Of a stretch of DNA of 61,218 bases, positions 1 through 10,896 are shown piece by piece; the stretch's first letter is position 1; each line of letters starts with the position of its first letter. The notes below the pieces were generated by a model. It was not told the origin of the DNA. It saw nothing but the letters and a program-made list of their open reading frames with translations, and searched no databases. This stretch comes from Paenibacillus sp. JCM 18996 (GTDB lineage Bacteria > Bacillota > Bacilli > Paenibacillales > NBRC-103111). The stretch is taken from positions 1-61,218 of the forward strand of contig BBFE01000018.1 in NCBI GenBank assembly GCA_001313085.1. Direction: 5' to 3'. The position numbers and the translations under genes are program-made.

Positions 1-22
1 CTTTTTTTGCATTCGTTTCGGT

Positions 23-543
23 TTAAACATTGTAAGAAGAGGTCTCCGTCAGGTTGATGTTAATTAGTGCGGCCGGGCCCTTTTTCTGTAACCTCAGCAG
101 TATTACATAGCGGGGGAAGATCAACCAAATATGGACGAACATCAAATGAGCCGGAAAGAAAGAAGGAGTCCAGGGAGCGGCAGCGACTAAGCCCGCCATT
201 CCGATCCAGAAAATATGGTGTTGAATTCGCAGCAAATGGGAAAAGGAGGTGTAAGTGCCGGTAGATAACCAACCCAGGGGAACCTCCATCTCAGTCGCCA
301 GCTTTTGCAGCGGCCAGGGCTTCTCAAGTATGCCATATACAGCTTGGCGATTGCCGTATGGGTCGCTATAACGATAAAGAAGGATAAGTACAGTGCATGG
401 TAAAGGCCCTTTTGAATATCCCAAATGACGACCGGCAGTAAAGAAGCAATAAACAATGCAACAGCGATCCTGCTGTAATAAATTCTATGGATTAATCTGT
501 AGTTGTAGATAGTAGAATGATTAGAGAGTGTACGTTCCGGCAT
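23..543 (-). CDS. Hypothetical multi-pass membrane protein (one frameshift)
   Basis: Not recognised as a named family. The reconstructed protein is about 173 residues with several hydrophobic segments, for example around IAVALFIASLLPVVIWDI near the N-terminus and LMFVHIWLIFPRYVILL near the C-terminus, so it should sit in the membrane. The ATG at 543 is chosen because AAAAGGAG lies a few bases upstream. The frame changes near position 330, where restoring one G (ATGGCA to ATGGGCA) joins KLYMG to ILEKPWPLQKL and gives a whole number of codons. It is transcribed away from gin. Function is unknown, and its place upstream of a sporulation regulator is only context. Confidence 0.6.
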
Positions 544-598
544 AAAATCTCCTTTTACTAGACATACCATATCCCCACGGATGGGCTTACATTTTTTT

Positions 599-626
599 TA
601 TCGGCATTATGCTGCCGGATTTTTTA
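599..626. terminator. Hairpin between divergent genes
   Basis: CGGCA and TGCCG form a 5-bp stem around ATTATGC, with T-rich tracts on both sides. It could be a weak terminator or part of the divergent promoter region. No gene boundary demands it. Confidence 0.3.
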
Positions 627-757
627 ACGGCGTAACCGAATCGATGGGCATAACATAAGATGGATTGAACGCGGTGCAGGATTATCCTAGTGATAGATAG
701 TTTTAAATCAATAGATTATGGGTATACTGGTATCATCAGATTAGGGGTGAACGTTGT

Positions 758-945
758 ATGGAACAACAAATTATCAATTCATGCATTATTTGCAATCTGG
801 AAAAGGAAAAAAAGGCATCAGGATCATTTCAGAATTTATATGCGAGGAATGCGAAGCGGAACTGGTGCGTACTGATGTGAAAGATGTCAAGTATCCTTTT
901 TTTATCCATCAAATGAAGCAAATTTTGTACAAAATGAACGCATGA
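758..945 (+). CDS. csfB: Anti-sigma-G factor Gin (one frameshift)
   Basis: Gin is a small zinc protein that holds sigma-G inactive until the forespore is ready. The reading frame from the ATG at 758 (SD AGGGGTG) starts MEQQIINSCIICNLEKEK and then leaves frame at an A7 run at 807-813. With five A's it continues GIRIISEFICEECEAELV and YPFFIHQMKQILY to 945, giving 61 residues. Two CxxC pairs, CIIC and CEEC, are the expected zinc ligands. The FFIHQMKQ segment is typical of Gin proteins. A terminator follows directly. Known family role, function inferred from similarity. Confidence 0.85.
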
Positions 946-963
946 GATTCATATCTGCATGTC

Positions 964-989
964 AGGGCCTTTTATAAAGGTCTTTTTTT
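964..989 (+). terminator. Rho-independent terminator after gin
   Basis: GGGCCTTT and AAAGGTCT pair through 8 positions including two G-T pairs around TAT, followed by a T7 tract. Confidence 0.6.
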
Positions 990-1122
990 ATTTGAGAAGC
1001 CGTAAATTCTTGCAGGTTTTTGCATTTTCAGAAATTGGTGTGTCTCGATACCTTGTCCTCATGCAACAGCTAATATACAATATGGAATAAAAAAATATAG
1101 CAAACACGGGGAGGTGCGCAAG

Positions 1123-2606
1123 ATGGAGTTGGATCCGCACAGAGCCCCATTGTATGAAGCTGTTATCGCGCACGCAAGCAAAGGAGCTGTGAGTTTTCAT
1201 GTGCCCGGCCATAAGTCGGCTAAAGGGGCAGCGGGTGCAGGCAGCGATACGCTTTCCGGCGTAATGTCGATTGATTTTACGGAAATTGCCGGATTGGACG
1301 ATCTGCATCACCCCCAGGGAGCGATTATGGAAGCCCAGCAGCTGGCTGCCCAATGTTTCGGGGCGGATGCGACATTCTTTCTGGTAGGCGGCAGTACAGT
1401 CGGGAATATGGCGATGATTTTGTCGGTTTGCGAGCCGGGCGAATTGCTGCTGGTCCAAAGAAATGTGCATAAATCCGTCATCCACGGCCTCATGCTGGCA
1501 GGAGCTCGCGCTGTATTCCTTCCTCCGCGAAGGGATACACAGACAGTACAGCTTGTAGGAGTCGAGCCGGAGGCTGTCAGCAAGGCGCTGGACCTCTACC
1601 CTGAGGCCAAAGGCATACTGGTGTCGAACCCCAATTATTATGGTTTGGGAATGGAACTCAAGCAGCTTGCGGAGCTGGCGCACCGGCACGATAAGCCGTT
1701 GTTAGTGGATGAGGCGCACGGCGCCCATTACGGGTTTCACCCTCTTCTGCCCGCATCGGCCATTTCCTGCGGTGCGGATGTAGTCGTACAATCGACTCAC
1801 AAGATGCTGTCAGCGATGACGATGGGGGCGATGCTTCATGTCAAGGGCAACCGAGTGGAGCAGGGCCTGCTGCGGCAAAGATTGGTGATGCTTCAAAGCT
1901 CCAGCCCGTCCTATCCGATTATGGCCAGTCTCGATCTCAGCCGCATGCAGATGCACACCGCCGGCAGAGAGAGCATACAGCGGGGGTTGGAGGCCGTAAA
2001 CTTTTTTTTATAACCCGATTGGAGACATTATCCTGTTTCTCTCTATTGGAGAAGGAGTGCGACCCCGAGACATACGCACATAGGGATCCCTTCAAAGTGG
2101 CTATTAAGGATGCAACAGGTACTTTAACCGGATTCCAGCTGCAGGCGGCCCTTCAGCAAAGAGGGTGTTTTCCGGAGATGGCCGACCTGGAATATGTCCT
2201 ATTGATCTTCAGCTGGGCGTCATCAATCGAGGACGCGGCTCGCGCGATCGGAGCTTTGGAATCAATATTGTCCGACAATGGGCTTGGTAAGCAGGAGAAT
2301 TCCGCGGCGATAGAGAATAAGACAAGTATTCCCCTATTTTCTGCAATTTCATCTCCAGTTCCTTTCCGGTTACATTTCACCAATGGCAAACCTGTTCGCG
2401 ATGCAGCTTTGAAAGATGCGGTTCACCGATACTCTGCGGAGATGGTGATCCCATACCCTCCGGGGATTCCCGTATTGTATCCAGGCGAACGGATCTCGCA
2501 GGAAGCGGCAGATTATCTGCAGCAGCTGAACGAATGCGGAGCAAGGTTCCAAGGAGCGGCGGACAAGGGATTGGACAAAATCCGTGTTTTTTACATAGGC
2601 GATTAA
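1123..2606 (+). CDS. Orn/Lys/Arg decarboxylase-family PLP enzyme (one frameshift)
   Basis: This is a fold-type I pyridoxal-phosphate decarboxylase of the Orn/Lys/Arg class (YaaO/SpeA-like), about 493 residues when repaired. Visible signatures are FHVPGHKSAKG near the N-terminus, DEAHGAHYGFHPLLP in the middle, and STHKMLSAMTMGAMLHVKG, whose lysine should carry the cofactor. An in-frame GTG lies at 1114, but the ATG at 1123 has GGGGAGG at better spacing. The frame breaks at a T8 run (2002-2009); six T's restore it into the C-terminal domain containing PYPPGIPVLYPGE. The same family precedes tmk in Bacillus, so it probably heads this operon. The amino-acid substrate cannot be told from sequence alone. 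Confidence 0.85.
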
Positions 2607-2682
2607 CCCAAACCCGCTGCCCGGCATATATTATATCAAGACTACCGCGGATGTCGTTATAGTCGTAATACAGGAGGAACAT

Positions 2683-4167
<1,485 letters not shown>

Positions 4168-4185
4168 ATAGGAAGTCGTAGATAT

Positions 4186-5168
4186 ATGCCTTTTACATCC
4201 ATACGCGGCCAGCAGCACGCCAAAAGGCTGCTGCAGAACGGACTGCGCTCCGATACATTGTCGCATGCCTATATATTTACCGGACCCGTGGGGACGGGAA
4301 GGAAGAAGATGGCGTTTGCGCTCGCCCAAGCCGTGTACTGTACCGGGATGAAGGACGACGCTTGCGGAACCTGTCTGGAATGCCGCAAAGTCGAGCATGG
4401 AAACCATCCCGATCTGCATTGGATCGAGCCGGACGGAGCGTCCATCAAGATAGAGCAGGTAAGAGAGCTGCAAAAAAGAGTTTGCCTATAAAGCAACGGC
4501 TTCAGCCGTTAAAATTTATATTATTCAACATGCAGAGAAAATGACCGTTCAAGCGGCAAATTCGCTGCTTAAATTTTTTGGAGGAGCCCGGATCGCAGGT
4601 GATTGCCGTTTTAATCGCGGAGAATGGACAGGCCTTGCTGCCGACCATTCGTTCGAGGGCGCAGGAGATCCACTTTTTTTTCCCTTTGAAAAGGGGTGAG
4701 ATGATCCATGCCTTGCTGGAGGAAGGACATCCTGCCCCATTGGTTGCCGCCGCGGCGCATTTGACTGCCGGAATGGAGGCCGCAAGAGAGCTGATCACGT
4801 CAAAATGGTTTGCAGAAACCAGAAACGTAGTGATACAATTGACAAAGGAAATCCTGACCCGATTTCCGGCTGCATTCTTGACCATACAGCAAAAAAGTGA
4901 TAAAAACGGAGCTTTCGGAGCATGTTCATATATTGTTGGATCTCGTTATTTTATGGTTTAAAGATATGGTTCATTTGAGCTTGGGACGCGACAACAGCTC
5001 ATCTACAGCGATCAATTGGAATGGATGAGCCCGCAGGCCTTCAGCAAAGGAACCGACTATTGGCTGCGCGGAATGGAACGGGCGATGGAAATGCAGAAGC
5101 GTCTCCGTTACCATGCTAATCCCCAATTAATCCTGGAGAAATGGTTGATTGAACTTCAGGGGGTGTAA
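4186..5168 (+). CDS. holB: DNA polymerase III delta-prime subunit (several frameshifts)
   Basis: HolB is part of the clamp loader that places the sliding clamp on DNA. Visible elements are GQQHAKRLLQNGL, YIFTGPVGTGRKKMAFALA (a P-loop-like segment with GxxGxGR), the zinc module CGTCLECRKVEHGNHPDLHW, and KFLEEPGSQV in the expected spacing. Frame breaks: A6 at 4472-4477 (five expected), T6 at 4574-4579 (five expected), A6 at 4891-4896 (five expected), and one missing C near 4998. With these edits the gene is 326 residues, a normal length, ending at TAA 5166-5168 just as ricT begins. As written only a 101-residue fragment would be made, although the gene is essential in relatives. Confidence 0.88.
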
Positions 5169-5169
5169 A

Positions 5170-5972
5170 ATGTATTCAGTGGTTGGAGTCCGCTTTAAGA
5201 AAGCGGGTAAAATATATTATTTCGACCCGAGCGATTTTCATGTGGAGCAGGATAACTCGGTCATTGTGGAAACTGCAAGGGGGATCGAGTACGGCAAGGT
5301 CGTTATCGGCCGCAAGAACGTAGAGGAGCAGGACGTGGTCCTTCCCTTGAAGAAAGTGATCCGTATTGCCGACCTCACGGACGCCGAGCTGGTTGAGAAC
5401 AATAAGGCGGCGGCTAAAGAGGCTTTTGGCATCTGCCAGAACAAGATTAAAGAGCATGAATTGAAAATGAAGCTTGTGGATGTGGAGTACACGTTTGACC
5501 GTAATAAGATCATTTTTTTTATTTTACTGCGGAAGGACGGGTTGATTTCAGGGAATTGGTAAAGGATCTTGCGAGCATCTTCAGGACAAGGATCGAGCTC
5601 AGGCAGATCGGAGTGCGCGACGAAGCCAAGATGTTGGGCGGTATCGGCCCATGCGGCCGGATCCTGTGCTGCTCTTCGTTCCTGGGAGATTTCGAACCGG
5701 TGTCCATCAAGATGGCAAAGGATCAGAATTTGTCCTTGAACCCGACCAAAATTTCCGGATTGTGCGGCAGACTTATGTGCTGTCTTAAATATGAGCATGA
5801 TAATTATGAAATCGGCAAGGACAGCCTTCCGAAAGTGGGCAGCATGGTGGTAACCTCTTACGGAAACGGCAAAGTCCTTGGCTTGAAGCTTGAGGAGCGG
5901 TTGGCGAAAGTGCAGCTTTTCGATCTGGGTAAGGTGATGGACCTGCCTTTCGACGATGTGGTTGAGCAGTAG
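5170..5972 (+). CDS. ricT: RicT / YaaT PSP1-domain protein (one frameshift)
   Basis: RicT forms the RicAFT complex, which carries Fe-S clusters and promotes RNase Y processing and the sporulation phosphorelay. The ATG at 5170 (GGGGGTG upstream) starts MYSVVGVRFKKAGKIYYFDP, the beginning of the PSP1 domain. The cluster-binding cysteines are visible in GPCGRILCCSSFLGDFE and LCGRLMCCLKYEH. The frame breaks at T8 (5513-5520); six T's give FYFTA and a 266-residue protein ending DDVVEQ. It follows holB directly and precedes yabA, the standard order. Confidence 0.92.
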
Positions 5973-6002
5973 GGAGCGGCATACCCGCACTGAGGTGAAA
6001 CA

Positions 6003-6340
6003 GTGGACAAGAATCATATATTTCTGCAATTCGATCAGATGGAAGAGCAAATGGGCAAAATGTACACAGATTTAGGGACGCTGAAAAAAAAGAAGCTGAT
6101 CGATCTGTTGGAAGAAAACAAGCGGCTCGCTATTGAGAACAGTCAACTGCGTCTTCTGATCAAAAAAAGGAAGAGGCCTCCGAGGAGGAGGACGGGAAGG
6201 AACCTTATCCTCTGCAGGGTCAAGGTTACGATAATTTAGCCGGGCTGTACCAAGAAGGATTTCATATATGCAACGTCAACTATGGACATTTAAGGACGGA
6301 AGGGGACTGCCTCTTCTGCTTGTCTTTCCTGAATAAATGA
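6003..6340 (+). CDS. yabA: Replication initiation control protein YabA (one frameshift)
   Basis: YabA bridges DnaA and the sliding clamp DnaN and limits re-initiation. The GTG start at 6003 gives [20 protein letters not shown] followed by a leucine-rich coiled coil ([22 protein letters not shown]). An A7 run at 6162-6168 breaks the frame; five A's lead into an acidic linker and the C-terminal zinc module [20 protein letters not shown] (one H and three C ligands), ending FLNK. Length is 111 residues. A strong terminator follows immediately. Confidence 0.9.
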
Positions 6341-6347
6341 ATTACCG

Positions 6348-6378
6348 CCGTAGAGATCCCGTCTCTACGGTTTTTTTT
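6348..6378 (+). terminator. Rho-independent terminator after yabA
   Basis: Perfect 9-bp stem CCGTAGAGA / TCTCTACGG with a 5-base loop and a T8 tract. It lies between the yabA stop and the trmN6 start, which argues against the long upstream in-frame extension of trmN6. Confidence 0.85.
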
Positions 6379-6411
6379 GCAGGTTATTATGAAAGCGGAG
6401 AAGTGAACGGA

Positions 6412-7154
6412 TTGGAAAACGTGAAGCTGCAGCCTACAGAAAGGCTGGATGATTTGTTGACGAATAATTTAAGGATTATCCAGAGCGAGGAAGTGTTCAG
6501 CTTCTCCATGGACGCTATACTATTGGCTCACTTTTGCAGTGTCCCTGTGAAAGGGGCTATACTTGACCTGTGCACAGGAAACGGTGTTGTACCTCTTCTG
6601 CTGACGACACGTACCAGGTCCCGAATCTGGGGAGTGGAAATTCAAGAGCGATTGGCCGATATGGCGAAGCGCAATGTGAAGCTCAACGGTCTGCAGGATC
6701 AATTGACCATGCTGCACGGAGATCTGAAAGAGGTCCATCAAACGCTGGGCTACGGAAATTTTGACCTGGTCACCGTCAACCCTCCATACTTACCGGTACC
6801 GAGCGGGGAGATCAGCGGCAATGCCCATTTTGCGGCGGCCAGGCATGAAGTGCACTGTACTCTTGAAGATGTGGCGGCGGCTTGCTCAAGGCTGGTACGT
6901 CCCGGAGGTAAGGCGGCAATGGTTCACAGGCCGCATCGTCTGGCTGACATTGTCTGCCTGATGCGGAAATACCGACTGGAGCCCAAGCGTATCCGTTATA
7001 TCCACCCACGGCAGGGAGAGGAGGCCAATATGGTGCTGATTGAAGCGATAAGAGACGGCAAGCCGGAGATACGCACACTGCCTCCCCTGATCGTCTACAC
7101 GGAAGAAGGGGTATACTGCAAGGAGCTGATGAAAATATATTATGGAGGGGTTAA
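6412..7154 (+). CDS. trmN6: tRNA1(Val) A37 N6-methyltransferase-like protein
   Basis: A SAM-dependent methyltransferase of the YabB/TrmN6 type. Motif I is DLCTGNGVVPLLL and the catalytic NPPY is in VNPPYLPVPSGE. A TTG at 6412, 11 bases after GGAG, is preferred because an upstream ATG at 6337 would read through the yabA terminator hairpin. As written the frame runs on into rsmI, giving an apparent 573-residue fusion. If the G run at 7147-7150 is one base short, the frame ends YYGGG-TAA at 7154 and the protein is 247 residues, the family's usual length. Endpoint is inferred. Confidence 0.8.
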
Positions 7155-7183
7155 CGCTCCAGTGGAGCGGAGCAGGAGTCACG

Positions 7184-8058
7184 ATGCTGAAGGTACAAAA
7201 AAAAGCTACGAGGAACACACAGCCGGCACTCTTTATCTCGTCGGCACACCTATAGGAAATTTGGAAGATATGACTTACCGGGCCATTCGAATTTTGGGAG
7301 AGGTCAAGTGGATTGCAGCGGAGGATACCCGGCAGACCCGAAAGCTGCTGACGCATTACGATATTTCCACGAGACTGGTCAGCTACCATGAACACAATAA
7401 ACAAGCGAGCGGCCCTGAATTGATTCGGCTTCTGCTGACCGGAGAATCCATTGCCCTTGTGAGCGACGCAGGTCTGCCGGCTATCTCGGATCCGGGCTGC
7501 GAACTGGTTCAGCTGGCGGTGGAACACGAGATACCCGTAGTTCCTGTTCCCGGCGCGAACGCGGCCTTATCCGCCTTGATTATTTCCGGACTCCCCACGG
7601 ATAAATTTACGTTTATAGGCTTCTTGCCGAGAGACAACAAGACGGCCGCGAGTCAGCTTGAAGAGCTTAAAAGCCGGAGGGAAACGCTTATTTTATATGA
7701 ATCCCCCCACCGTATATCCAAAACGCTGGAAAAGATTAAAGAAGCTTGGGGCGACCGGCCGGTTGCCGTAACCCGTGAACTGACCAAACGTTTCGAGGAA
7801 GTGGCCCGGGGAACCGTGACGGAAAGCCTGGAACGGCTGAAAGATCACCCGCCTCTTGGGGAATACTGTATTATTGTGGGCGGCTTTGAAGGGAAGGACT
7901 CGGATGAGCGGGGCGGCTGGTGGGAGAACCTTTCTTTAGCCGAACACGTGGAGCGTTATATGGCGGACGGACTGGATCGAAAGGATGCAATGAAGCAGAC
8001 CGCCAAGGAACGCGGCTTATCCAAGAGGGACGTGTACAATGAGCTTTTGGGCCATTAA
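7184..8058 (+). CDS. rsmI: 16S rRNA C1402 2'-O-methyltransferase (one frameshift)
   Basis: RsmI methylates the ribose of C1402 in 16S rRNA. The tetrapyrrole-methylase-fold signature LYLVGTPIGNLEDMTYRA is clear, followed by AAEDTRQTRKLLTHY, SYHEHN, ALVSDAGLPAISDPG, and VPGANAALSALIISGLP. The expected start is ATG 7184 with AGGAG six bases upstream, giving MLKVQKSYEEH if the A8 run at 7197-7204 is really six. That gives about 290 residues. With eight A's the gene is fused in frame to trmN6, which I regard as an artefact of the run length. Confidence 0.92.
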
Positions 8059-8075
8059 AATACTTCTGGTATAAT
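8047..8075 (+). promoter_or_regulatory. Sigma-A-like promoter pointing into the abrB 3' end
   Basis: TTGGGC (8047-8052), a 17-bp spacer and a perfect TATAAT (8070-8075) lie over the end of rsmI on the plus strand. No plus-strand gene follows for 760 bases, so a transcript would be antisense to abrB. The -35 box is weak. Confidence 0.4.
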
Positions 8076-8093
8076 GATGTGCAGCATGTCTAC

Positions 8094-8135
8094 AAAAAAA
8101 AAATCCCTTACAGGCCTAAAGGTCTGGTAAGGGAT
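8094..8135 (-). terminator. Rho-independent terminator of abrB
   Basis: ATCCCTTAC / GTAAGGGAT form a 9-bp stem with an inner AGGCC/GGTCT stem, followed on the minus strand by a ten-base T tract. Confidence 0.8.
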
Positions 8136-8206
8136 CAAGAGGAGATATGAAAAAAGGTTAGAATTAACAATTTCAACTTACTGTTTCTATTATATACTAT
8201 TTTTTA

Positions 8207-8462
8207 TTAGTTTGTCACAGGAGTTGGCATATCCGCTAAACAATTATGGCAAACGATTTTTTCCTTTGAAGTAAGAGACGTTCTCCGCGTTTCCGCAGAA
8301 AATGCAGGCTGGTTCATATTTCTTGAGCATGATGCGCTCGCCGTCCACATAGATCTCGAGAGCGTCTTTCTCGCCAATTCCAAGAGTGCGGCGCAGTTCG
8401 ATGGGAATGACAACACGCCCAAGTTCGTCGACTTTACGTACAATGCCAGTAGATTTCATCAT
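8207..8462 (-). CDS. abrB: AbrB-type transition-state regulator with a C-terminal Zn-ribbon (one frameshift)
   Basis: The swapped-hairpin DNA-binding domain is textbook: MKSTGIVRKVDELGRVVIP followed by ELRRTLGIGEKDALEIYVDGE. A T6 run on the plus strand (8257-8262; five expected) breaks the frame. Repaired, the tail reads YEPACIFCGNAENVSYFKGK and then IVCHNCLADMPTPVTN, giving 84 residues. This tail carries two CxxC pairs instead of the helical oligomerisation domain of Bacillus subtilis AbrB. It represses post-exponential genes in relatives. The start ATG (8462 or 8459) follows AGGAGG. The promoter and Spo0A boxes upstream are described separately. Confidence 0.88.
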
Positions 8463-8494
8463 TATGAAAGGTTCCTCCTATAGATATGTATTTT

Positions 8495-8511
8495 ATCGTC
8501 AATATTCGACA
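8495..8511 (-). promoter_or_regulatory. Tandem Spo0A boxes in the abrB leader
   Basis: On the minus strand TGTCGAA, a perfect 0A box, is followed after three bases by TGACGAT, a near match. They lie about 20 bases downstream of the abrB -10 box. This matches the position and arrangement by which Spo0A-P shuts off abrB in Bacillus subtilis. Confidence 0.78.
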
Positions 8512-8834
8512 TATTTTTTTCGATTCTAATAATACCAACGATTCCCAGAATAGTCAACTTAAAAAAATAGATTAAAAGTCTATAAAATTTAAGCAAAAAA
8601 AGGAAATACATAGAAATTTTAAAAAAAATTATTTTAAGCTAAACAGTTGATTTTACTGCATTTTTTTTCCGCTTATTACCGTTTTGGGTTATAATGAAAA
8701 CAGCTTTGAAAATTGTTACAGGATTATGAAAATTGTAAATAAAAGTCATGGAAATCGACTTTTTTTCGACAAAAAATAATAGAGACAAGCGATCCACCCG
8801 GTCGAAAAAACAGTTCTATCTCAGGGAGGTGTCT
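8512..8834. other. AT-rich divergent intergenic region
   Basis: About 320 bases between abrB and the HD-domain gene. Apart from the abrB promoter I see a TATAAT at 8690-8695 that could serve the HD gene, with a poor -35 match, and long A and T tracts. No ORF with a credible start or RNA structure was recognised. Confidence 0.5.
8529..8557 (-). promoter_or_regulatory. abrB promoter (sigma-A type)
   Basis: On the minus strand TTGACT, a 17-bp spacer and TATTAT, about 65 bases before the abrB start. Confidence 0.75.
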
Positions 8835-10090
8835 ATGTATCGGTTGCTGCGTGAGGAAAAAAAGTGTTCAAGGATCCGATCCATAAATACATTTATGTCC
8901 AGGATCAGTTGATTTGGGATTTGATCAATACCAAGGAGTTCCAAAGGTTGCGGAGGATCAGGCAGTTAGGCACTTCTTACCTGACCTTTCACGGCGCTGA
9001 ACACAGCCGGTTCTCCCACTCCCTGGGCGTATATGAAATCACCCGCAAAATCATTTCCCAGTTCGAACGGAACCAGTACGAGAGCTGGCCCGGGGAAGAG
9101 AGGCTTTTGTGCTTGTGCGCGGCGCTGCTGCATGACATCGGGCATGGGCCGTTCTCCCATTCCATCGAAGGCGTATTCGGCATCCACCACGAAGAGTGGA
9201 CGATCCGCATGCTGCTCGGTGAAACAGAGGTTAACCGTGTTTTAAGCCGGGTTTCCCCTGTGTTTCCCCAGAAGGTGGCGGGTGTGATTGCCAAGACCTA
9301 TGAAAAGGAAATTGTAGTCAGTCTTGTTTCAAGCCAGCTGGACGCGGATCGGATGGACTATTTGCTGAGGGATGCTTATTTCACCGGAGTCAATTACGGC
9401 ACGTTTGATCTGGAGCGTATTCTGCGGATCGTCAGGCCGTACAAAGGGAGGATCGTTGTCAAAGACAGCGGAATGCACGCGGTGGAGGACTATTTAATGT
9501 CCCGGTACCAGATGTATTGGCAGGTGTACTTTCACCCGGTCACACGCAGTGCAGAGGTGATATTGAATAAAATTTTTTTCAAAGGGCCAAAATGCTGTAC
9601 GAAGAAGGCTATTCCTATCGATTTATGTTGAGGCCTATGGTGGAAATGTTTGAGCGCACGATCAGCTTGGAAAACTATTTTCTGCTGGACGAGTCGATGA
9701 TGCAGACGATACTGATACAGTGGAGTTATGAGCAGGATCAGATCCTCTCGGATTTATGCGGCAGATTCATGCATCGCAAGCTGTTTAAATATGTGGCAGT
9801 CGACGATGTTTCGCCGAGTCTGCTGGAAGCGATAACGGCGGGGATGCAAAGGATGGGGTTTGATTCGTCCTATTACCTGCAGATCGATTATCCGTCTACT
9901 CTCCCCTACGATGTGTACCGGCCTGGGCGAGAGGATGACAGCCTGCCGATTCTGCTGCTGGACGAGAAGGAGCAGCTGACCGAGATTTCCCAAAAAATCC
10001 GACATTGTCCGCTCGATAAGCGGCATCCGCAGAGGAAAGCATCATTTGTATTTTCCCGAGGAAATCAGCCATTCGATGCAATCTCTATGA
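8835..10090 (+). CDS. HD-domain phosphohydrolase, YwfO/dGTPase-like (frameshifted)
   Basis: An HD-superfamily metal-dependent phosphohydrolase of the COG1078 type, related to dNTPases. Signatures are FQRLRRIRQLGTSYLTFHGA, EHSRFSHSLGVYE, LLHDIGHGPFSHSIEG (the HD pair) and SSQLDADRMDYLLRDAYFTG. The ATG at 8835 with GGGAGG is the natural start, since MYRLLREEKVFKDPIHKYI is obtained if A7 at 8857-8863 is five. A T7 run at 9573-9579 (five expected) breaks it again. A third unresolved shift near 10030 decides between a stop at 10090, which gives about 416 residues and a tail HHLYFPEEISHSMQSL, and one at 10182 inside tatD. I prefer 10090. Confidence 0.85.
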
Positions 10091-10126
10091 TTTTAAGCCA
10101 AAAAAACAACCGCAGAAGGAGCAGCC

Positions 10127-10896
10127 ATGTTAACAGACACCCATATGCATTTAAACGCGGACGCCTTCGCCGAAGACCGTGATGCGGTCATTAAAAGGGC
10201 TTATGAAGCGGGAGTCACCCGGATGGTAAACGTCGGCTTCAACAGAGAAACGATTCCGACATCGATGGAGCTGGTGGAAGCGTATGATTTCATCTGGGGA
10301 GCCGTCGGTTGGCACCCTCAGGACGCTAAGGACATGACGCCCGAAGATTTGGATTGGATTGAACAGCTGTGCAGGCATGAAAAGGTGGTGGCACTGGGCG
10401 AGATCGGCCTGGACTACTACTGGGACACCTCCCCTAAAGACGTGCAGCAGCGGGTTTTTTTCGCGAACAGATCCGTCTGGCGCGCAGGATCGGTATCCCG
10501 ATCGTGATCCATAACCGGGACGCGCACCAGGATATCGTGGATATTTTGCGGGAAGAGAAGGCGGCGGAGATTGGCGGCATCATGCATTGTTATTCCGGAT
10601 CCTGGGAGATCGCCAAGCTGTGTCTGGATATGAACTTCCATCTTTCGTTCGGGGGGCCCATCACCTTTAAGAATGCGAAACAACCGAAGGAAGTGCTGGA
10701 GAAGGTGCCTTTAGACCGTCTGCTCATCGAGACCGATTCTCCTTATTTGACGCCTCACCCTTTCCGGGGCAAAAGAAACGAAACGTCGTATGTGAAGCTT
10801 GTCGCCGAGGCGGCAGCAGAAATCAAGGGCGTGTCCCTGGAAGAGCTGGCCGAAATCACGACAAATAACGCCATTTCATTATTAGGCTTGAGGTAA
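10127..10896 (+). CDS. tatD: TatD-family metal-dependent DNase (one frameshift)
   Basis: TIM-barrel metallohydrolase. The metal ligands are visible in TDTHMHLNAD at the start, ALGEIGLDYYWD, VIHNRDAHQD, MHCYSGSWE and IETDSPYLTPHP. The ATG at 10127 follows AAGGAG. A T7 run at 10455-10461 (five expected, giving RVFREQIRLARRIG) interrupts the frame. Repaired length is 255 residues, normal for the family. The last 15 bases overlap the 3' end of ecsB, which is transcribed convergently. Confidence 0.92.

Noticed and set aside
988..1689. Long minus-strand frames opposite the decarboxylase and similar long antisense frames opposite ricT, mfd, spoIIE, ftsH and folate genes
   Set aside because: They are complementary shadows of well-supported genes, lack ribosome-binding sites and show no family features.
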